A stretch of 19,103 bases of DNA from SKKC01 sp046542845 (lineage in GTDB: Bacteria; Spirochaetota; Spirochaetia; DSM-27196; SKKC01), in NCBI GenBank assembly GCA_046542845.1, contig JBKHAN010000054.1:1-19103 (forward strand). Direction: 5' to 3'. Below the pieces are notes generated by a model. It did no database searches and was not told where the DNA came from. It saw only the letters and a program-made list of their open reading frames with translations. The first letter of the stretch is position 1, and each line of letters starts with the position of its first letter. The position numbers and the translations under genes were made by a program. Shown here in pieces: positions 13,864-19,103 of the stretch.

Positions 13864-15926
13864 AGCCGACAATCGTTCTGTGTATCGTATGCGTCGTGTT
13901 TTCTGCGCAACCCGTTCCGGCTCAAACCGGCACAGACCCGGACGTCGACTCTGACGAGCGGGACGTCAACTTTGATGAGCTTCAGGCGGGGGAGGAGTTC
14001 GCTTTCGGTGTGAGAGCCTATCACGAAGGCTTTTTCGAAGATGCAATACAAAATTTTCTTCGGTCCCTCAGCCTTCAGCCGGACGAAGATCTCACGCGCG
14101 AGTGGCTCGGCAGGGCATACTACAGGGTGGGTCTTGAGCAGGCGGCACGAGACGAGTGGAACTCGATTGCATCTCGCGGTAACGCGAGCGAGTACCTGCA
14201 GAACAGACTCGACAGACTGGAGCTGGATGGCCAGGTGCTTCCGGATGCCGCGGCTCGGGAGCCGTATATCTACTCGCGTAGTATCGCCGGAACGCGTGGG
14301 GGGCTGTCGTTGTTTCGTCGGCCGAGTTCCGTCTACCCGCTTATGACGGGCGGTTATCTTGTCGTCTCATTTGCGTCGCACGAGATAACGATCCTGGATG
14401 TCAACGGCAACCGGATTGGGCGCTGGGCTGGTGGCGTGACGGGCTTCGATGCTCCCTTTGACATAACCCGGAGTGGTGACAGGTATTTCCTGAGCGAGTT
14501 TGGCGCCGATCGCGTATCCGTCCTGAACGAAGCGGGGGTCCGTGTCGCACAGTTTGGTCGCAGCGGAAGCGGTGACGGTGAGCTTCTCGGGCCGCAGTTT
14601 ATCGAGGCCGACGGGCAGGGCTACGTCTACGTGAGCGACTGGGGCAATCGCCGCATAGTCAAGTTCGACGAAGCCGGAGAGTATATTCTGTCGTTCGGAC
14701 CGGCCACGGAGGGCTTTGACGGCGTTGCCCGTGTGACCGGAGTTCTGGTACACGACGGCCGGGTATTCGTGGGGGACTCGTCAAACCGCAGCGTGCACGT
14801 GTTCGACGAAAGCGGAAATTTTATCGAGACGCTCGGCGAGGACCGACTTGGCGAGGTCGAAGGCCTTTCACTCTACGGCCCGTCGGAATTGCTGGTATCG
14901 ACCGGCACGGAACTGCAGATTCTTGATGTCGACCTCGATACGGTCAGACCGTTAAGCGACTTTCAGGGAGGCGCGGAGCGCGTCGTACACGCGGTCCGTG
15001 ACGCGAACGGTGAGATTGTCGGAGTCGATTTCGACAGCTCACGGTTGCACGTACTTACCGAAAGACCGAGTCTGTACTCGGGACTTCAAGTGTATATTGA
15101 GCGTGTCGATGCTCAGGATTGGCCGGCGACGCTCGTCGACATTCGCGTCGAGGACCGGTCCGGCGACCCTGTGGTAGGACTCAGATCAGAAAACTTTATC
15201 GCGACCGAGGGCGGCGTAGCCGTAGAGGGTCAGCAGCTTGTATACGTAGCGAACAGGAACACACAACCTCACGTATCGCTGCTCGTGTCCGCATCGGTCC
15301 GGGACAGCAGCGATCAATCCGACCTGGTCGATGCGATTGCGCGCGGAGTCCACGAAGCTGTTCCGGGAAGGGGCACGCTCCGACTGGTTAGTGGCGGTAC
15401 ACAACCGTACGTCGTGACGGGTCCGGGCACCGGTGTAGAGACCTTTGCGGACCGAGCGTCCCGTCACGAGTTCAGCGGAGACACCGATCGTGTTGATCTG
15501 GCGGTAAGAATTGCGGCTTCGGAACTGCTGCGTTCCCGTGGTCCCCGTTCGGTCGCATATGTAACCACCGGGGCGCTCGGGTCCCAACCGTTCTCGGAAT
15601 ACGAAGTGGACGAACTTGCCGCATACCTGCGAAATAACGGGATTCGCTTCGATCTGGTCATGGTCGGGGAAGGTGATCCAGCTTCAGACCTTGAGTATCT
15701 CGTGGAACAGAGCGGGGGCGACATATTCCGGCCTCGGGCTGCTGAGGGTATGATGCCCTATCAGCAGACCATGGATACAAGAAATACCGGACATTATACG
15801 CTGTGGTACCAGTCTAACAGATTTGGCGACTTCGGTCGTGAACTGATACCGGTTGAGGTCGAGGTGGTGCTCGGTCGTAGAAACGGACGCGGAGAGAGTG
15901 CCTATTTCTCGCCCGTAGAGTTCTAA
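13860..15926 (+). CDS. Secreted TPR / NHL beta-propeller / VWFA-like protein
   Basis: The 688-residue protein starts with a signal peptide (MKPTIVLCIVCVVFSAQPVP, likely cut after Ala21). Then come a TPR-like segment (about 45-105), an NHL-type beta-propeller (about 150-405, with blades such as GYVYVSDWGNRRIVKFDEAG and RVFVGDSSNRSVHVFDESG) and a C-terminal part (about 410-688) like VWFA-related domains: VEDRSGDPVVGLRSENF, then HVSLLVSASVRDSSD. The MIDAS Asp expected after the LLV strand is Ser477, so metal binding is doubtful. The start is certain: AAAGGAGG lies 7 bases before the ATG at 13860, overlapping the TPR gene stop by 4 bases. An open frame further upstream (13746) is not used. It is probably periplasmic and binds proteins or glycans; function unknown. 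Confidence 0.88.
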   Translation: MKPTIVLCIVCVVFSAQPVPAQTGTDPDVDSDERDVNFDELQAGEEFAFGVRAYHEGFFEDAIQNFLRSLSLQPDEDLTREWLGRAYYRVGLEQAARDEWNSIASRGNASEYLQNRLDRLELDGQVLPDAAAREPYIYSRSIAGTRGGLSLFRRPSSVYPLMTGGYLVVSFASHEITILDVNGNRIGRWAGGVTGFDAPFDITRSGDRYFLSEFGADRVSVLNEAGVRVAQFGRSGSGDGELLGPQFIEADGQGYVYVSDWGNRRIVKFDEAGEYILSFGPATEGFDGVARVTGVLVHDGRVFVGDSSNRSVHVFDESGNFIETLGEDRLGEVEGLSLYGPSELLVSTGTELQILDVDLDTVRPLSDFQGGAERVVHAVRDANGEIVGVDFDSSRLHVLTERPSLYSGLQVYIERVDAQDWPATLVDIRVEDRSGDPVVGLRSENFIATEGGVAVEGQQLVYVANRNTQPHVSLLVSASVRDSSDQSDLVDAIARGVHEAVPGRGTLRLVSGGTQPYVVTGPGTGVETFADRASRHEFSGDTDRVDLAVRIAASELLRSRGPRSVAYVTTGALGSQPFSEYEVDELAAYLRNNGIRFDLVMVGEGDPASDLEYLVEQSGGDIFRPRAAEGMMPYQQTMDTRNTGHYTLWYQSNRFGDFGRELIPVEVEVVLGRRNGRGESAYFSPVEF

Positions 15927-15981
15927 TGAGCGGATTCCCGCGAATTGTCACTCGTCTCTTTTCGCTTGAGTCTCGAGTCAG

Positions 15982-15987
15982 TATATT
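15982..15987 (+). promoter_or_regulatory. Possible -10 element before clpS
   Basis: TATATT lies about 40 bases before the clpS ATG. At 16-18 bases upstream only TTTTCG-like sequence is found, a poor -35. If real, it would let clpS-clpA-aat be expressed apart from the secreted TPR/NHL gene, whose stop lies about 100 bases before clpS. Confidence 0.25.
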
Positions 15988-16027
15988 CAGCGAAGAACAG
16001 CAGAACATCAGGCGGGGAGAGTTCTTC

Positions 16028-16342
16028 ATGGCACAAACCGGTTCGGAGTGGGATGGCCGGCTCAAAGAAAAACGCGACGAAAAACTCAAAGAGCCTGACA
16101 TGTACAGGGTCGTGCTGCATAATGACGACTATACGACGCAGGAGTTTGTGGTGGAAGTTCTCGTGAAGGTGTTTCACAAGAGCGTTGTAGAAGCTACTCG
16201 TATTATGCTGAACGTGCACAGGCAGGGTATTGGTCAGGTCGGTGTGTACACGTATGACATAGCGGCTACGAAGGTGCGGCAAGTAACCCAAATGGCACGA
16301 GAGCGGGAGTTTCCGCTCAAATGCTCCATGGAAAAGGCATAG
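16028..16342 (+). CDS. clpS: ATP-dependent Clp protease adaptor ClpS
   Basis: ClpS binds proteins with N-terminal Leu, Phe, Tyr or Trp and delivers them to ClpAP. The 104-residue protein has the family core YRVVLHNDDYTTQEFVVEVL, the helix region with NVHRQG, and VGVYTYDIAATKV. The residues that hold the substrate N-terminus are kept: Asn32, Asp33, Asp34 and His64. The gate position that is Met40 in E. coli ClpS (NDDYTPMEF) is Gln38 here. I chose ATG at 16028, with GGGGAG at 16014-16019 and 8 bases of spacing from GGAG. An in-frame ATG at 15926 would add 34 residues that do not look like ClpS. clpA begins 11 bases after the stop, or up to 17 if the GTG at 16360 is used. Confidence 0.96.
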   Translation: MAQTGSEWDGRLKEKRDEKLKEPDMYRVVLHNDDYTTQEFVVEVLVKVFHKSVVEATRIMLNVHRQGIGQVGVYTYDIAATKVRQVTQMAREREFPLKCSMEKA

Positions 16343-16353
16343 GCAGGGAGAAT

Positions 16354-18690
16354 ATGAGAGTGAATCAGGAAGTACAGGACGTCCTCAATGCGGCGTACCA
16401 GGAAGCGAGACAGCGAAATCACGAGTATCTCACGCCTGAACACGTGCTCTATGCTGCGCTTCATTTTGAGTATCCTCGCGACATTATCGTGGAGTGTGGA
16501 TCGGATGCGGACGAGCTTCGTGCCTTGATCGACGAGCATCTTAAAACCAAAGTGCCGACGGTAGAGAATCTGGAGCCGACACAGAGCGTCAGTTTCCAGA
16601 ACATTATCGAGCGGGCCGTTTTTCATACGCAAAACGCAAGCAAGGAAGAAGTCGATCTCGGAGATATCCTCGTCTCCATTTTTGACGAAGAACAGAGTTT
16701 CGGCAGCTACTATCTGAAGAAACAGGGAATCTCGCGCCTGTCCTTACTCGAATCCATTTCCCATGGGGTGGAACCGGAAGAAATTGACGACGCCGAAGTC
16801 GAATCGGAAGACGAAGACGACGGCGAGGACGAACAGGGCGGAGGACGCCGACGAACCCGGAAGGACCCCCTGCTTCAGTTTACCGATAACCTCACCGAAA
16901 TGGCCGCGAAGGGCAAACTCGAACCGGTTATCGGGCGGGATGATATAATTGAGCGGGCTGTGCAGGTACTTTGCCGGCGAATGAAGAACAACCCCGTCCT
17001 GTTAGGCGATCCCGGGGTCGGAAAAACCGCGATTGCTGAAGGCCTTGCGCAGCGAATCGCCGAAGAAACCGTGCCGGCAATTCTCCAGGGTTACACCATA
17101 TTCAGCCTCGATATGGGCAGGGTGCTCGCTGGAACGCGCTACCGTGGCGATTTTGAAGAGCGCATGAAGAAAGTAATCGCTGCCCTTCAGAAGCGCAACA
17201 AGGTGATACTGTTTATTGACGAAATCCACACCATCGTTGGTGCCGGTGCGGTCTCCGGTGGTGCTATGGACGCGAGTAACATGCTCAAGCCGGCGCTCAG
17301 CGCTGGTGAAATACGGGTCATCGGATCGACAACCTACGAGGAGTACAAGAAGTACTTCGAAAAAGACAGGGCTCTGAGCAGGCGCTTCCAGAAGATCGAA
17401 GTCCCGGAGCCGAGTGAGGACGACACGCTCGAAATTCTGAAAGGTCTTCGCGGTAAATATGAGGAGTACCATAACGTCCGTTTTTCTGACGACGCGCTGC
17501 AAGCCGCTGTCCACCTGAGCGCGCTGTATATTACCGATCGTCATTTGCCCGATAAAGCCATAGATGTCATGGATGAAACGGGGGCCTTCATGCGCATGAA
17601 ATCGTTCCGCGCAGGAGCAGAAGACGCCGACCCGGTTACTATTATCGAAGGTGATATCGAAAAGGTAGTCAGCAAAATAGCCAAGATTCCCGAACGGACG
17701 GTAAACCAGAGCGAGGGAATGAGGCTCAAGACGCTCGGAGAGGATCTCGGAAGCGCGGTGTTCGGACAGGATCAGGCGATAGACGCCGTTGTAGACGCCG
17801 TCAAGCGATCGCGCGCTGGATTCCGGAAGTCCAACAAGCCGGTGGCGAGTTTTCTCTTTGTCGGGCCGACCGGGGTCGGAAAAACCGAGCTTGCAAACCA
17901 GCTCGCATCGACCATGGGAGTTACGCTTCATCGTTTTGATATGAGCGAGTTCCAGGAGAAGCATACGGTCAGCCGTCTCCTCGGTTCACCTCCCGGATAC
18001 GTGGGTTACGAGGAAGGCGGATTGCTCACCGATGCAATCCGGAAGACACCGCACTGCGTTCTGCTGCTCGACGAGATAGAGAAGGCGCACCAGGATATTT
18101 TCAATATTCTGCTGCAGGCCATGGACTATGCAACGATAACAGACAACACGGGACGGCAGGCAGATTTTCGAAACACCGTTATCATAATGACGAGCAATGC
18201 GGGTGCACGTGAGATCGGTAAGCCCATGATCGGATTTGGCGAGCGTTCGGTTACGTCGCAGGCAATCGATGATGCGGTCGAGAAAATCTTTTCACCGGAG
18301 TTCAGAAACCGTCTCGATAAGGTTGTCGTTTTCAATCCGCTGGCCGAGACGGTAATAGAAGATATCGTCAGGAAGGAACTCGTCGAGTTTAACGAGCAGC
18401 TTTCCGAGAAGAATGTTACGCTTGAGGTGTCGGACGACGCTGTCGCATGGATCGCCCGACATGGCTACTCGGAGGAGTTTGGTGCACGAAATATTGCCCG
18501 ACTCGTCGAGGACAAGATCAAGGGCTTCTTCGTAGACGCGGTGCTGTTCGGGTCGCTGTCACGCGGGGGTGCAGCATATGCGACTGTTGTCGACGACGAT
18601 ATAGACATATCGACCGAACCACTGGAGGATTCGGCAGCGGGCGAGCAGTCGGAGACGGAACCCGACGTCGAGACACACGCGACTGTCTGA
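16354..18690 (+). CDS. clpA: ATP-dependent Clp protease ATP-binding subunit ClpA
   Basis: ClpA is a hexameric two-ring AAA+ unfoldase that feeds substrates into ClpP. In this 778-residue protein the N-domain (about 1-138) is followed by a very acidic linker (139-160). The first ATPase has Walker A GDPGVGKT (218-225) and Walker B VILFIDE (284-290); the second has Walker A GPTGVGKT (504-511) and Walker B VLLLDE (569-574). The ClpP-docking tripeptide IGF is at 626-628, so it should work with ClpP; ClpP is not in this window. There is no ClpB-type middle coiled coil. A Glu/Asp-rich tail (747-778) is unusual. The ATG at 16354 has GGGAG only 3 bases upstream; GTG at 16360 (spacing 9) would give MNQEVQDVLN, closer to typical ClpA starts, so the true start may be 2 codons later. 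Confidence 0.96.
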   Translation: MRVNQEVQDVLNAAYQEARQRNHEYLTPEHVLYAALHFEYPRDIIVECGSDADELRALIDEHLKTKVPTVENLEPTQSVSFQNIIERAVFHTQNASKEEVDLGDILVSIFDEEQSFGSYYLKKQGISRLSLLESISHGVEPEEIDDAEVESEDEDDGEDEQGGGRRRTRKDPLLQFTDNLTEMAAKGKLEPVIGRDDIIERAVQVLCRRMKNNPVLLGDPGVGKTAIAEGLAQRIAEETVPAILQGYTIFSLDMGRVLAGTRYRGDFEERMKKVIAALQKRNKVILFIDEIHTIVGAGAVSGGAMDASNMLKPALSAGEIRVIGSTTYEEYKKYFEKDRALSRRFQKIEVPEPSEDDTLEILKGLRGKYEEYHNVRFSDDALQAAVHLSALYITDRHLPDKAIDVMDETGAFMRMKSFRAGAEDADPVTIIEGDIEKVVSKIAKIPERTVNQSEGMRLKTLGEDLGSAVFGQDQAIDAVVDAVKRSRAGFRKSNKPVASFLFVGPTGVGKTELANQLASTMGVTLHRFDMSEFQEKHTVSRLLGSPPGYVGYEEGGLLTDAIRKTPHCVLLLDEIEKAHQDIFNILLQAMDYATITDNTGRQADFRNTVIIMTSNAGAREIGKPMIGFGERSVTSQAIDDAVEKIFSPEFRNRLDKVVVFNPLAETVIEDIVRKELVEFNEQLSEKNVTLEVSDDAVAWIARHGYSEEFGARNIARLVEDKIKGFFVDAVLFGSLSRGGAAYATVVDDDIDISTEPLEDSAAGEQSETEPDVETHATV

Positions 18691-18696
18691 TACAGT

Positions 18697-19103
18697 ATGA
18701 GCGCGGATCCTGATTTCCCCTACCTGACCTCCGGGCAAAGGATTTCTTTTCCGTCGGTCGGTAGTGCCGACCGCGACGGCGTGGTCGCCGTCGGTGCGAA
18801 TCTGAGCCCCGGGGTACTCCTTTCGGCGTACGAACAGGGTATTTTCCCCTGGTTTGAAGCCGGATTGCCCATACTCTGGTGGTCGCCGGACCCCCGGTTC
18901 GTGTTACAGCCCGAGCATCTTCACATTCCACGTCGGCTGAAAAGGGTGCTCAGAAACGGCGGATTCGACCTCTCCTTCGATGCTGATTTTGATTCCGTCA
19001 TATCCCTGTGCAGTCGGGTACCCCGGCGCGGACAGCAGGGCACCTGGATTACTCAGGACATGATTCGATCGTACCGCGAGCTGCACCGCCTCGGATATGC
19101 ACA
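18697..19103 (+). CDS. aat: Leucyl/phenylalanyl-tRNA-protein transferase (5' part, runs off the window)
   Basis: Aat transfers Leu or Phe from charged tRNA to proteins with N-terminal Lys or Arg, making an N-end rule degron. The 135 codons present show the family landmarks: FPSV, GVVAVGANLSPGVLLSAYEQ, GIFPWF, PILWWSPDPR and TWITQDMIRSYRELHRLGYA. The ATG lies 6 bases after the clpA stop with no clear ribosome-binding site, so it is probably translationally coupled. The last third of the gene is outside the window. Its place right after clpS-clpA puts degron maker, recogniser and unfoldase in one operon. Confidence 0.95.
   Translation, partial: MSADPDFPYLTSGQRISFPSVGSADRDGVVAVGANLSPGVLLSAYEQGIFPWFEAGLPILWWSPDPRFVLQPEHLHIPRRLKRVLRNGGFDLSFDADFDSVISLCSRVPRRGQQGTWITQDMIRSYRELHRLGYA

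Noticed and set aside
15945..15987. TTGTCA and TATATT as a clpS promoter pair
   Set aside because: The two hexamers are 31 bases apart, far beyond a workable spacer.
15926..16027. Upstream start for clpS at 15926, overlapping the previous stop as TAATG
   Set aside because: The added 34 residues do not resemble a ClpS N-terminus, and the ATG at 16028 has a much better ribosome-binding site.
17002..17964. Long open frame of 320 codons on the minus strand
   Set aside because: It lies wholly inside clpA in the antisense direction, its translation resembles no known protein, and the codon bias of clpA explains the lack of stops.
1..19103. Search for mobile elements, CRISPR arrays, tRNA genes and a defence island
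   Set aside because: No transposase, integrase, regular repeat-spacer pattern, tRNA-like cloverleaf or defence enzyme motif was seen; the window reads as core chromosome.

Overview
This window looks like chromosomal DNA of a free-living spirochaete (Spirochaeta/Treponema-like), GC roughly mid-50s percent by eye. The reasons are gene content and order: rpsT, HU, an apolipoprotein N-acyltransferase, rho and rpmE lie together, a grouping I recall from Treponema and Borrelia chromosomes. Other reasons are a cyclase-tail-type TPR protein, a bactofilin, and many TPR proteins. The species call is inference. Coding density is high. I see no mobile element, CRISPR array, tRNA or rRNA gene, and no sign of recent transfer.

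Layout. (1) 1-2858, minus strand: a PlsC-type acyltransferase followed by two ABC half-exporter genes that overlap by 4 bases; the second runs off the left edge. The first exporter subunit has Asp in place of the catalytic Glu, typical of one half of a heterodimeric exporter. (2) 3035-6856, plus strand: rpsT with its own terminator, then HU, lnt, a response regulator without a DNA-binding domain, a 73-residue TPR protein ending in a tail known from adenylate cyclases, and a bactofilin. The spacing suggests an operon from HU to bactofilin. (3) 6857-9389, plus strand: a near-consensus promoter, a structured leader of about 240 bases, rho with a disordered N-terminus of about 175 residues, zinc-free-type ribosomal protein L31, and an intrinsic terminator. 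(4) 9396-10988, minus strand: a second lnt-like gene. (5) 11182-19103, plus strand: a divergent galactokinase-like GHMP kinase, surE, a cytosolic TPR protein, a secreted TPR/NHL/VWFA-like protein, then clpS, clpA and the start of aat.

How the genes work together. The right end encodes the main parts of the bacterial N-end rule pathway in consecutive genes: Aat makes the degron, ClpS recognises it, and ClpA unfolds the substrate for ClpP, which is not in the window. The middle holds nucleoid, lipoprotein-maturation, transcription-termination and ribosomal genes, with an embedded response regulator/TPR/bactofilin module whose joint job is unknown. The most unusual points are that module, the altered active site of the galactokinase-like protein, two lnt paralogues around rho, a Gln at the usual gate-Met position of ClpS, and the structured rho leader.
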